From an uncultured Chloroflexota bacterium (GTDB lineage Bacteria; Chloroflexota; Dehalococcoidia; Lucifugimonadales; CAJWER01), in contig CAJWER010000076.1 of assembly GCA_913030785.1 (NCBI GenBank), forward strand, positions 1 to 11,872: a stretch of DNA of 11,872 bases, given 5' to 3'. The notes beneath the pieces are model-generated. The model was not told where the DNA came from and did not search any database. It saw only the letters and a list, made by a program, of their open reading frames with translations. The position numbers and the translations under genes were made by a program. This document shows, in pieces, positions 1 through 7,274 of the stretch; the first letter of the stretch is position 1; each line of letters opens with the position of its first letter.

Positions 1-23
1 GTAGCTGTCGGAGGTGACGCCTA

Positions 24-2219
24 ATGATGCACGGAGGGTTCGGCGGCGGCGGTCGAGGTGTGGGCGGCCGGATGGGGCTCTATCAGGAGCAAGAGGAGGG
101 AGGCCAGTTATACGATCACGAGGTCGTGCTCAGGCTCATGGCCTACATGCGGCCTCACTGGAAACGCCTATTAATCACGATCGCCGCGATGTTCGTGTAT
201 ACGGGCACGATAGTGGCGATGCCCTATATGGTGATGCTAATCATCGACGATTTCATCGGTGGCGACAATCTCGCGGGACTCAACTGGGTCGTGCCGATTT
301 TCATAGGTGTGGCACTGGTCCAGTATGGCAGCCAGTATGTAAATCAGCGGACCATGGCGTTCGTCGGCCAGAGGGTGTTGTACAAGCTGCGCATGGACAT
401 GTTCACGCACCTGCAACGGCTGTCCATGAGCTTCTACGACCGCAACGAGGTTGGGCGGGTGATGTCCCGGGTGCAGAACGACGTTCAGCAGCTCCAGGAG
501 TTCCTGTCCGTGGTGTTGGTCACACTGGGCGACGTACTTAGCATCAGCGGCATCGTCGTGGCGATGTTGCTGCTGAACTTTAAGCTGGGCCTAATAACGC
601 TGTCGGTCGTCCCATTGCTCTTCCTGATGTTGATGCTGTGGCAGGGCTATGCTCGGCGTTCGTTCATGCGCGTACGAAAGACAATCGCCGTCGTCAACTC
701 GGGCCTGCAGGAGAACATCTCGGGGGTGCGGGTGGTCCAGAGCCTCAACCGCGAGGAAGCGAACGTCAAGAGCTTTGGCCGGGCCAACGCCGACCACCTC
801 GGTGCGAACCTGGAAGCCACCAAGTTCACGGCAGCGCTGTTTCCGGCGGTCGAGGTGCTATCGGCCCTTGGCCTGGCGATGGTAATTTTCTTTGGCGGCT
901 CGATGGCCCTGGAAGCGACCATCGAGGTGGGCCTATTGGTGGCGTTTGCGCTCTACATCCAGCGCTTTTTTGAGCCTGTAATGAACCTGACGATGCAGTT
1001 CGGCTCGCTGCAACGAGCCATGGTCTCCGGCGCCAGGATATTCGAGATACTAGACGTGGAGCCGGATGTCGTCGAGATGGAGGGCGCGACACCTCTCCAT
1101 CAGGTTAGGGGTGAGGTTCGGTTCGAGGGTGTCGGGTTCTACTACAAAGCCGACGAGCCTGTTCTTCGCGATGTGAACATCCACGTGGAGGCGGGGACTA
1201 CGGTTGCGTTGGTGGGGCCGACGGGTGCAGGAAAGACGACGATCGTGTCGCTCATGATGCGTCTGTATGACGTTACCGAGGGGCGGATTACGATTGACGG
1301 GCATGATATCCGAGACGTTGATCTGGATTCTTTGGCGCGTCAAATAAGTGTCGTGCCCCAGGAGCCATACCTGTTTTCAGGCACGATTAGCGAGAACATT
1401 CGATACAACCGCACGGCGGCCACGGATGAGGAGGTGGAGTCGGCGGCGCGTGCTGTGGGTGCGCACGATTTCATCAGTCGTCTTGCGGGGGGCTATGAAA
1501 GTCCGTTGCAGGAGCGCGGTAGTAATCTAAGTGTCGGACAGCGCCAGCTAATCAGTTTCGCTCGCGCCCTGGTGGCCAATCCGCGTGTCCTGCTGCTGGA
1601 TGAGGCCACGGCCAATATAGATACATATACGGAGATGCTCATCCAACGTGCGTTGGGCGAGTTGCTCGTTGACCGTACAGCCGTGGTTATCGCTCACCGG
1701 TTGTCCACGGTCCGCAATGCAGACATGATCATGGTGGTGGACGATGGCCACATTGCCGAGAGGGGCAGCCACGATGAGCTGATGGCGCTAGACGGTCTGT
1801 ATGCCAGGCTCTACTCCTATGCAACCGATGGTGTGGGTGAGGATGGCGATGTGGTCTTCGGCGAGCAGCCAAAGGTCGCGGACGATGCTAGAGATGGCAA
1901 CGCGGCGGACGGTACATGGCTGGTCACGATGGAGTCGCCGCGGGGTACTCGTGAGGGCACACTGGAGCTAGCGGTGCAGGGGTCAGCCCTGACGGGCACG
2001 TGGTCAGGACCGCAGGGCTCTCAGGAGTTTTCTGGAGGCAGTATCGAGGGCGTGACCCTGTCATGGCGGGTCGAAATGGAGGGCTCCATGGGAAAGATGT
2101 CGCTGAACTTCAGCGGATCGGTGGAGGGCGACGCCATCACAGGCACCGTCGAATTCGGCTCGCGTGGCAGCGGCTCGTTCACCGCGAAGCGCACCGAGAG
2201 CGGCGTACCGGCCGAGTAG
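24..2219 (+). CDS. ABC exporter half-transporter (permease plus ATPase) with a C-terminal beta domain
   Basis: This is an MsbA/MDR-type half-transporter that pumps an unknown lipid, drug or peptide across the inner membrane as a dimer. About six membrane helices lie near residues 49-74, 88-104, 163-184, 188-206, 269-291 and 300-316. The ATPase domain shows Walker A GPTGAGKTT (398-406), signature LSVGQ (502-506), Walker B ending LLLDE (Glu527) and the H-loop His558, so it looks catalytically complete. A normal family member would end near residue 600. This one continues with an acidic linker (603-629) and a roughly 95-residue beta-rich domain (630-722) with Trp, Gly and Thr spaced as in small beta-barrel domains. 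The start is supported by GGAGGTGA at 10-17, six bases before ATG; a second ATG follows directly. A glycine-rich N-terminus precedes the first helix. A partner half-transporter may lie upstream, outside the window. The substrate cannot be read from the sequence. Confidence 0.95.
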   Translation: MMHGGFGGGGRGVGGRMGLYQEQEEGGQLYDHEVVLRLMAYMRPHWKRLLITIAAMFVYTGTIVAMPYMVMLIIDDFIGGDNLAGLNWVVPIFIGVALVQYGSQYVNQRTMAFVGQRVLYKLRMDMFTHLQRLSMSFYDRNEVGRVMSRVQNDVQQLQEFLSVVLVTLGDVLSISGIVVAMLLLNFKLGLITLSVVPLLFLMLMLWQGYARRSFMRVRKTIAVVNSGLQENISGVRVVQSLNREEANVKSFGRANADHLGANLEATKFTAALFPAVEVLSALGLAMVIFFGGSMALEATIEVGLLVAFALYIQRFFEPVMNLTMQFGSLQRAMVSGARIFEILDVEPDVVEMEGATPLHQVRGEVRFEGVGFYYKADEPVLRDVNIHVEAGTTVALVGPTGAGKTTIVSLMMRLYDVTEGRITIDGHDIRDVDLDSLARQISVVPQEPYLFSGTISENIRYNRTAATDEEVESAARAVGAHDFISRLAGGYESPLQERGSNLSVGQRQLISFARALVANPRVLLLDEATANIDTYTEMLIQRALGELLVDRTAVVIAHRLSTVRNADMIMVVDDGHIAERGSHDELMALDGLYARLYSYATDGVGEDGDVVFGEQPKVADDARDGNAADGTWLVTMESPRGTREGTLELAVQGSALTGTWSGPQGSQEFSGGSIEGVTLSWRVEMEGSMGKMSLNFSGSVEGDAITGTVEFGSRGSGSFTAKRTESGVPAE

Positions 2220-2248
2220 ATGTTCACTGCGATTGGACACTGCACAGC

Positions 2249-3289
2249 CTAGCTGTGGATCTGGACCTTGATTGAGCCTGATGTCTTGTCGTAGGCGGTG
2301 TCAAAGCCGCGCTGGATCTCCGCTAGCGGGAGTTCGTGGGTGACCATCTGACGTAGGTTTACGTTGCCGGACGCCATCATTTCTATGGCGAGCTCGAAGT
2401 CGTGCCGTCCGTCCATGACGCTGTAGCACGACGAAAAGATGAAGGATTGCTCCTTCAGCAGTGGCGGAAGCCAGTCGAGGGTTATGGGGGCATGGAAGCC
2501 ACCAAGAACCGCGATTCTGCCCTGTACACGTGTTACATCTACAGCCTGCTGTAGTGTGGCGTTCGTCCGTCCACCCACGGTCTCAAGCGTGAGATCAGCG
2601 CCCCGGCCCTCGGTCACCTCCAAGAGTGCATCTTGCAGCGCGTCGCCCTCTGGTGTGACTGCGATGTCGGCGCCGAGTTTGCGCGCCATGTCTGCCTGGT
2701 GAGGGTGGCGGGCTGTGACCAGGATACGTCCTGCGCCCATTGCCCTGGCGGACGCGACGGCGGTGAGGCCGATGTTGCCTGCGCCCAGGATTGCCACGGT
2801 CTCCCCCGACTTTAGATCGCCCCGTCTCATACCGTGGATCGAGACTGCTAGCGGCTCCACGAGTGCGCCTTCTTGCCAGGATAGATTTTCGCGGAGGGGG
2901 AAACACCCGTCGGCGAGCCGTGTCATGTATTGGGCGAAAGCTCCGCCGCTTTCGGGTGTCCTGTCCGTGCAGGAGCGGTACTGGCCGGTTCGGCAGTACC
3001 AGCACTGTTGGCAGGCACGTCCGAGCCCGATCGTGTCTATTGCGACGCGCCGGCCAACTGCGACGTGGTCGACGCCATCGCCGACGGCTACGATTTCGCC
3101 GGCGACCTCGTGGCCTGCAGGCATGGTGTCGGCGTCGGTGCGATCGGCGTTCATGAGCAGGTCGGAGCCGCAGATGCCGACGGTTCGGACGCTGACCAGT
3201 GCCTCGCCGGGTCCGGCGACCGGCGCTGGAATCTGTGTAATTTTCATGGATCCGGCACCGTCGTATAGTGCGGCTGTCATTGTGCTCAT
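2249..3289 (-). CDS. Zinc-dependent medium-chain alcohol/polyol dehydrogenase
   Basis: This is a medium-chain dehydrogenase/reductase of the sorbitol or threonine dehydrogenase type, 346 residues, the usual family length. It should oxidise a secondary alcohol of a sugar, polyol or amino acid with NAD(P). Catalytic zinc ligands are visible as Cys40 (in CGSD), His60-Glu61 (GHE) and Glu145 (VEP). The structural zinc site is intact as Cys93, Cys96, Cys99 and Cys107, the standard CX2CX2CX7C spacing. The nucleotide-binding loop is GAGNIG (169-174). The end of the second Rossmann strand reads VTARH, without the acidic residue typical of NAD-specific enzymes, which hints at NADP. The start is preceded by GGGAGA on the minus strand; a second Met at codon 4 is an alternative. 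The gene converges on the ABC exporter with a 29-base gap. The exact substrate is not identifiable. Confidence 0.93.
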   Translation of the reverse strand: MSTMTAALYDGAGSMKITQIPAPVAGPGEALVSVRTVGICGSDLLMNADRTDADTMPAGHEVAGEIVAVGDGVDHVAVGRRVAIDTIGLGRACQQCWYCRTGQYRSCTDRTPESGGAFAQYMTRLADGCFPLRENLSWQEGALVEPLAVSIHGMRRGDLKSGETVAILGAGNIGLTAVASARAMGAGRILVTARHPHQADMARKLGADIAVTPEGDALQDALLEVTEGRGADLTLETVGGRTNATLQQAVDVTRVQGRIAVLGGFHAPITLDWLPPLLKEQSFIFSSCYSVMDGRHDFELAIEMMASGNVNLRQMVTHELPLAEIQRGFDTAYDKTSGSIKVQIHS

Positions 3290-3463
3290 GTTTGTTCTCC
3301 CGTGGCTTGCCGAGGTGGGGATGTCGTTTTTGTGCGGTTACGGCAGCCTATATTGCGGGTTGCTGTGAGGTCAAGGTGGGATTGATGGGATTTGTTGAGT
3401 CAGGTTAGTGTACTTTCGCAGACCGTTTCCCCCCCCACCCAAAAAATAAGAAAATTGGAATTT

Positions 3464-3518
3464 TATATGAGGGACACCCTCATACTCCCGGCAGAGGGGC
3501 CGAGCCCCTCTGCACACC
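3464..3518 (+). repeat. Intergenic palindromic repeat, copy A
   Basis: Two adjacent hairpins make up this element. The first is TATGAGGG, loop ACA, CCCTCATA (3466-3484), an 8-base perfect stem. The second is GCAGAGGGGC, loop CGA, GCCCCTCTGC (3491-3513), a 10-base perfect stem. The linker carries CCCGG, and the element ends in CACACC. Copies B (7521-7597) and C (9357-9414) share the same order: TGAGGG-loop-CCCTCA, CCCGG, GCCCCTCTGCA. An A-rich tract precedes copies A and C. All three copies have the same orientation and lie between genes. This is a REP- or MITE-like family judged from the sequence alone; no encoded protein is associated with it here. Confidence 0.85.
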
Positions 3519-3526
3519 GTTCCGGC

Positions 3527-3572
3527 GGGCGGAGTGGGTTCATGTTCACTCGCCCACATTGCACAAGGTGCA
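3527..3572 (+). repeat. Two further hairpins directly after repeat copy A
   Basis: The first is GGGC (3527-3530), one bulged G, GAGTG (3532-3536), a ten-base loop, CACTC (3547-3551) and GCCC (3552-3555), a bulged 9-base stem. The second is TGCAC (3560-3564), loop AAG, GTGCA (3568-3572). They may be an extension of copy A that copies B and C lack. The segment 3541-3556 resembles 8821-8837 (15 of 17 aligned positions, with one gap), another hairpin spacer in this window. Confidence 0.5.
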
Positions 3573-3767
3573 CATGAGAATTGGATGAAGGCCTTTCGAT
3601 GCTAAAGAGTTTAGCGAGGGTCGATCTTCTGCATGTCTTGTTCAGGCGGCCGGAGTGAGGGAATTATTCCCATATTGGGCTTTGCGATATATGAGTGAGC
3701 GTTAGGTTAGCTACGTGATGATCCCCTGTAGATGGGCTTGCGTGGTCGGTAGATACTCGCCAGGCTG

Positions 3768-3788
3768 CTCGATCGGAGTTAGATCGAG
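3768..3788. promoter_or_regulatory. Inverted repeat upstream of the LLM gene
   Basis: CTCGATC (3768-3774) and GATCGAG (3782-3788) form a perfect 7-base stem around a 7-base loop, about 100 bases before the GTG start of the LLM oxidoreductase. It could be an operator for a dimeric regulator or a leader hairpin. No regulator gene is nearby, so the role is open. Confidence 0.35.
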
Positions 3789-3886
3789 TTTCTCGCCAAT
3801 TCGACGGGGAATTCTTCAGGGTGAGTGCTTGAACCGGGGCGGATAACGTCGTACCTTTGTGCGGGAATGTGGATAGGAGATAGCTT

Positions 3887-4918
3887 GTGGCGGGAACGCT
3901 TACATTTGGGGTGGTTGACCAGTCTCCTTTGCGGGAGGGGGGCACCGCTGCGGACGCGCTTTCTGAGTCGGTGATGCTGGCTCAGGCTGCTGAGGCGGCG
4001 GGCTACTCTCGCTACTGGGTGGCGGAGCATCATAACGCCGGTTCGTGGGCCGGGACGAGTCCGGAGCTGCTCATTGGGCAGATTGCCGCCGGGACCTCCC
4101 GCATCAGGGTTGGCAGCGGCGGTGTAATGCTGTCCCACTACTCCTCGTTGAAGGTGGCTGAGCAGTTCCGTGTGCTGGACGCGTTTTACCCCGGGCGGAT
4201 CGATCTTGGCATCGGACGCGCTCCGGGGAGCGACCAGGTCACGGCCGCTGCACTGGTGTATCCCCGGCCACGGGCCAACATCGACACGTACGCTCCGCAG
4301 GTAATGGACCTGCTGGGTTTCTTGGACGGGACTTTCAAGGATGATCATCCCTTTCTAGGCGTCAAGGCCTTCGCCGGTCCGGTTCCGGAGACGACGCCGG
4401 AGGTGTGGCTCCTCGGTTCCAGCGATTTCAGCGCCCGTCTTGCCGGGGTTCTGGGGCTGCCGTTTGCGTTCGCGGATTTTTTCGGGAACGTGCCTCATGG
4501 ACCCATCGTTGCAGACCTGTACCGCAAGGAGTTCAGGCCGTCTTCGTACCTGGATGTGCCGAAGCTCAGTGTTGCTGTTCAGGTGATATGTGCGCCGACG
4601 CAAGAGGAGGCGATATTCCTGGGCGGGAGCCGCAATATCAATAAACTGGGCGTGCGACCAGGCCAACCGCCTCGTCGAGGCCTGATCTCACCTGAGGCGG
4701 CAGCGGAATATCCCCTCAACGATGACGAGCGCCGACAACTGGAGTCTCTGAAGATCGGATATATCGACGGCGATCCTGCTCAGGTGCGAGAGAGGCTGCT
4801 CGAGGTGGCCGAGGAGTACGGCGCGGACGAGGTGGGCATCGTGTCCAACTGCTACGCTATTGCAGCTCGGATAAGGTCGTACGAACTGATCGCAAAGGCG
4901 CTTGGAATCGTAGGGTAG
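3887..4918 (+). CDS. Luciferase-like (LLM class) flavin-dependent oxidoreductase
   Basis: This is a 343-residue TIM-barrel monooxygenase of the bacterial luciferase superfamily, MsnO8/YhbW-like branch, which uses reduced FMN (or F420) and usually oxygen on an unknown organic substrate. Hallmarks of the branch are clear: AEHHN (46-50), GSGGVMLSHYSSLKVAEQF (76-94) and the PGRIDLGIGRAPGSD loop (102-116). The C-terminus, with GDPAQVRERL and a final RSYELIAKALG helix, is the usual family ending, so the gene is full length. The GTG start at 3887 is backed by GGAGA at 3876-3880, six bases upstream. It is followed after 40 bases by acpS on the same strand and may share its transcript. Many environmental Chloroflexota carry large sets of such enzymes, and a second one starts at 11621. 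The substrate is unknown. Confidence 0.95.
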   Translation: MAGTLTFGVVDQSPLREGGTAADALSESVMLAQAAEAAGYSRYWVAEHHNAGSWAGTSPELLIGQIAAGTSRIRVGSGGVMLSHYSSLKVAEQFRVLDAFYPGRIDLGIGRAPGSDQVTAAALVYPRPRANIDTYAPQVMDLLGFLDGTFKDDHPFLGVKAFAGPVPETTPEVWLLGSSDFSARLAGVLGLPFAFADFFGNVPHGPIVADLYRKEFRPSSYLDVPKLSVAVQVICAPTQEEAIFLGGSRNINKLGVRPGQPPRRGLISPEAAAEYPLNDDERRQLESLKIGYIDGDPAQVRERLLEVAEEYGADEVGIVSNCYAIAARIRSYELIAKALGIVG

Positions 4919-4958
4919 GACTGCGGGCTACTTTGCTATTATCGGGGAGTGTTGCGGA

Positions 4959-5354
4959 ATGATCGACGCCGAGCGTCTGGACAACTATGGTGTCAGGACG
5001 GGTATCGACATAGTCGTCGTGGAGGATTTTCGGCGTTCTTTGGAGCGCGGCGGCGAGGCAATGCGCAGTCGGCTATTTTCGTCGGCGGAGGTCGACGGGG
5101 CAAACATCGAGAGCCTGGCGGGCATATTTGCGGCGAAAGAGACGGCATTCAAGGCTCTGGAGCTGCCCCTGGTGGACTGGCATGTCCTGGAGATAGGGCA
5201 CGAGACCAGCGGGAGGCCGCAGATAGCGCTTCGCCTTGACTATGACTCTAGCGACGTTGTCGATATCGATCTGAGCATTAGCCACGCGGGGGGTATCGCC
5301 GTCGCCTCGGTTGTTGTTCTCGTACAACTTCAAAATAAAGGAAACCAAGCATGA
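4959..5354 (+). CDS. acpS: Holo-[acyl-carrier-protein] synthase
   Basis: This enzyme moves 4'-phosphopantetheine from coenzyme A onto the serine of acyl carrier protein, activating it for fatty acid synthesis. The 131 residues match the small AcpS type. The magnesium-binding motif is GIDIV with Asp17. The core helix is FAAKETAFKAL (57-67), with Glu61 and Lys65 in the expected positions. The C-terminal motif SISHAGGIAVASVVV (106-120) holds the conserved Ser-His pair. Residues 1-13 are a little longer than the shortest family members. The ATG is preceded by GGGGAG at 4944-4949. The stop codon overlaps the start of plsY (ATGA at 5351-5354), which implies translational coupling. AcpS acts in the cytoplasm and probably as a trimer, as in known AcpS enzymes. 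Confidence 0.93.
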   Translation: MIDAERLDNYGVRTGIDIVVVEDFRRSLERGGEAMRSRLFSSAEVDGANIESLAGIFAAKETAFKALELPLVDWHVLEIGHETSGRPQIALRLDYDSSDVVDIDLSISHAGGIAVASVVVLVQLQNKGNQA

Positions 5355-5926
5355 ACGAGCCGTGGTTTTACGTAGTGTGGGCGATCGGAGCCTATCTGTT
5401 GGGCTCTGTGTCCATAGGAGACGTTGTTTCCCGAGTCTCTGGCGTAGATATTCGCAAAGTGGGGTCCGGGAACCCCGGCACAGCCAACGTCTATCGGCAG
5501 GTCGGTAAAAAGTCAGCAATCGCGGTGTTTGTGCTTGATCTGGCAAAGGGGGCGGCAGCTACGGTGCCCCTCTACTTCCTAGACCTATCTGTTTGGGCCG
5601 GGCTGCTTGGTACGGGCGCCGTATTAGCGGGCCACTTCTTCCCGTTGTTTTGGGGGTTCAAGGGCGGTACCGGGATGATGGTTGGGGTAGGGGCGACGAT
5701 AGGATTTCTTCCGCTAGGCGCTATGATTGCCGTTCCATTTGGTGCGGCTTATGCCATGCGCACGAAGGACATGGCGCGGGCCGGTGTAGCGTTTTTCTTG
5801 GTGACACTTATCGCGGGCGGTTTGGTGCATCAATCGGTCTTTGGCGCTGTTGCCGTTGTGCTGATCACGTTGACCGTGGGGGTCAAGTCATTTTTGCAGT
5901 ATGACCACTGGCGGCAGCCGACCTGA
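5351..5926 (+). CDS. plsY: Membrane glycerol-3-phosphate acyltransferase, PlsY type
   Basis: PlsY transfers the acyl group from acyl phosphate to glycerol-3-phosphate in the inner membrane, the first step of phospholipid synthesis. The protein is 191 residues and strongly hydrophobic with several membrane helices, the usual family size. Motif 1 is IRKVGSGNPGTAN (34-46), the second motif includes LAKG (64-67), and motif 3 is GHFFPLFWGFKGGTG (94-108). Two deviations are visible. The usual GATN reads GTAN, and the lysine of the FKGGKG loop is Thr107. This may be a divergent paralogue. The start overlaps the acpS stop, and a purine-rich AAAGGAAA lies just upstream. A convergent hairpin region follows at 5930-6007. 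The link to acpS fits a shared role in lipid synthesis. Confidence 0.92.
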   Translation: MNEPWFYVVWAIGAYLLGSVSIGDVVSRVSGVDIRKVGSGNPGTANVYRQVGKKSAIAVFVLDLAKGAAATVPLYFLDLSVWAGLLGTGAVLAGHFFPLFWGFKGGTGMMVGVGATIGFLPLGAMIAVPFGAAYAMRTKDMARAGVAFFLVTLIAGGLVHQSVFGAVAVVLITLTVGVKSFLQYDHWRQPT

Positions 5927-5929
5927 CGA

Positions 5930-6007
5930 CTGTCTTAAGACAGAAGAGGTACTTGACCCACCCAACGACTCCTGGGCGGTCTTCTATATTTGGGTAAATC
6001 TCCCAAA
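5930..6007. terminator. Cluster of hairpins in the convergent spacer after plsY
   Basis: Four bases after the plsY stop lies the perfect 14-base palindrome CTGTCTTAAGACAG (5930-5943). It is followed by a possible longer hairpin with outer arms AGAAGA (5942-5947) and TCTTCT (5980-5985) and an inner CCACCCA/TGGGCGG pairing with one mismatch. TTTGGG (5989-5994) pairs with CCCAAA (6002-6007). There is no long T run, so the terminator reading rests mainly on position, between the 3' ends of opposing genes. The palindrome could also be a protein-binding site. Confidence 0.45.
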
Positions 6008-6034
6008 CCCCGTGTCGGCCTAGTCCCTCCGGTG

Positions 6035-6301
6035 CTAATCTACAAGACCATGTCGCCGTAGGGCCGCCAGTAATTGGGCCGTGGTGTCTCCTGTGTAGTC
6101 GATCAACTCTACGGTCCAACCGACCGCGCGGGCGGCTTCGACGTTCTCTTGCCTGTCGTCGAAAAAGAGGATACGGTCAGCGGCGTGGCCGGTCGCGCGC
6201 TCGACGTGATGGGATGCGCGAGAGTCGGGTTTCTCCACTCCGAGAACGTGACTCGTGAAGCGATGCCGCACACGTGTGAGAGTCGGGAACTTAGGCTCGT
6301 C
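6035..6301 (-). pseudogene. HAD-superfamily phosphatase, C-terminal fragment
   Basis: Only the last 80 or so residues of a YihX-like HAD hydrolase remain. The motif III region reads FTSHVLGVEKPDSR, with the usual lysine-proline-aspartate. Motif IV reads LFFDDRQENVEAARAVGW, with the double aspartate that binds magnesium. The end, LLAALRRHGLVD before a TAG, looks natural. The N-terminal half with the nucleophile DxD and the cap is missing: upstream of about 6301 this frame has no HAD character. At that point a metallo-beta-lactamase N-terminus appears in another frame. The fragment cannot be a working phosphatase. A GTG or other start within the frame might yield a short peptide, but nothing supports that. 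Confidence 0.8.
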
Positions 6302-6309
6302 CGGCGTCT

Positions 6310-6504
6310 GAGCACGATCAGGCCGACGCGTTCGGGGGCAATGCCGAGTGAATCGAGACCGGAGATGATGGGGCCGACGCTGCCCTTGGACCCGGTGTCC
6401 ACTAGCGCCACGTCGTCGCCTTCGACGATCACAGTGACCCGAGCGCCGACCGCCCAAATCTGGTGGACTCCCTCGGCGATTTCGACGGAGCTTCCGAGTT
6501 TCAC
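6310..6504 (-). pseudogene. Metallo-beta-lactamase-fold hydrolase, N-terminal fragment
   Basis: The first 65 codons from GTG at 6504 encode a typical opening of an MBL-fold hydrolase: EGVHQIW, a strand with VIVEGDDVALVDTGS (the conserved DTG turn, 36-38), then a helix ending LGIAPERVGLIVL (53-65). In intact proteins the zinc motif HxHxDH follows immediately. Here the sequence changes at about 6310-6301 to the HAD fragment in a different frame, and no zinc ligands follow. The frame then runs on as non-homologous sequence to a stop at 6109. The 125 bases upstream (6505-6629) hold nothing recognisable and no strong ribosome site. Confidence 0.75.
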
Positions 6505-6629
6505 GCGGCTATTTCCAGGATGGTTGCGCGGTGTCGGTTTTGCTCAGACTCACTTGCCATCAAAATTACAGGAAAGATCTGTTCATGACACTTTCAGGAA
6601 ACCAGAGGTTTGGTTTCGTCCCCGCGCCG

Positions 6630-7244
6630 CTACTGCATTGGTGAGAACGGGGCAGGCATTAGGAGCTTGGTGCGTTGCCGGATGATGGGCGGGGAGTTTG
6701 GTGGTGGCCATACGCCCTTCTCACGCGTCTCGGCGCGAATCCTTATACGCTCCTCGAAGCTTGGGTAAGCCCACATATGGACGAAGTTGTCGAGCCCGCC
6801 GGTCTCTTTGTACCAGCATCCAGCCATCGGTGAGTACTCCTGCCGGGCCGCGAGCCGCTCGCCCCAGCTTTCGAGTACCTCGGGGATGTCCTCGGCTGAG
6901 TATGTGTACATACGCATCTCGTAGATCGGGCCGATGTTGCGCTCGCCGATGGCCGGTGCAAAGGGGGCGGGCGTGTAGATTTCCGAGACCATGCTCTCTA
7001 TCAAATCGCCTGTGTCCGGAGGCCATATGCCTGAGGCGTCGGCCTCGGCCCGGACCTGTTTGCGGTGCTCCAGGCTGTCGTAGGGCCAGATCGCGACGAC
7101 CTCGTTGGGGTTGCCGACCTCAGTTGCCCAGTGGCCACCTAGGGGCGATAGCTTTGCGCGTTCAGGCAGTTTGTCGCCGAAACGCTTGCGGTATTCGGGC
7201 ACCATCTTGTGTTTGAGATTGTAGGTGCGAATCTCGTGGATCAT
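6630..7244 (-). CDS. NIPSNAP family protein with two tandem domains
   Basis: NIPSNAP proteins are small ferredoxin-like alpha/beta-barrel proteins of mostly unknown role; bacterial ones often sit near catabolic genes. The 204 residues contain two copies of the domain, about 1-95 and 106-200. Both begin with an IHEIRTY/IYEMRMYTY strand, carry a SP(L/M)xGxW turn, a (I/M)W(P/A)Y strand and a helix, then GIWPP or GVWPP. The start chosen is MIHEIRTY at 7244 because AGGAGTGA lies just upstream on the minus strand; the reading frame stays open 25 codons further upstream, but that part is basic and unlike the family. A 17-base inverted repeat sits 30 bases upstream. Binding of haem or small molecules is known for some relatives but cannot be read here. 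Confidence 0.9.
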   Translation of the reverse strand: MIHEIRTYNLKHKMVPEYRKRFGDKLPERAKLSPLGGHWATEVGNPNEVVAIWPYDSLEHRKQVRAEADASGIWPPDTGDLIESMVSEIYTPAPFAPAIGERNIGPIYEMRMYTYSAEDIPEVLESWGERLAARQEYSPMAGCWYKETGGLDNFVHMWAYPSFEERIRIRAETREKGVWPPPNSPPIIRQRTKLLMPAPFSPMQ

Positions 7245-7274
7245 AGTGTCACTCCTGCTCGGTTGTTCTAATAG

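Larger units (their letters stand above)
3290..3886. other. Gene-free spacer between divergent genes, rich in hairpins
   Basis: No convincing coding region is seen on either strand here. The spacer separates the divergent dehydrogenase and LLM genes, so both promoters should lie in it. It holds an eight-C run at 3429-3436, an A-rich tract (about 3438-3455), repeat copy A, and further short perfect inverted repeats: 3601-3615 (GCTAAA, loop GAG, TTTAGC), 3659-3671 (GGGAAT, T, ATTCCC), an overlapping alternative at 3669-3679 (CCCA, TAT, TGGG) and 3768-3788. A weak sigma-70-like pair, TTGAAC at 3829-3834 and TACCTT at 3852-3857 with 17 bases between, could drive the LLM gene. Individually, six-base stems are expected by chance; the clustering is what stands out. 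Confidence 0.6.

Noticed and set aside
2715..3368. Forward open frame of 217 codons opposite the dehydrogenase
   Set aside because: The opposite strand holds a complete zinc dehydrogenase with all motifs; this frame is a high-GC shadow.
6074..6685. Forward open frame of 203 codons over the MBL/HAD region
   Set aside because: It is the antisense of the two remnants, has no family-like segments, and its start lacks a ribosome site.
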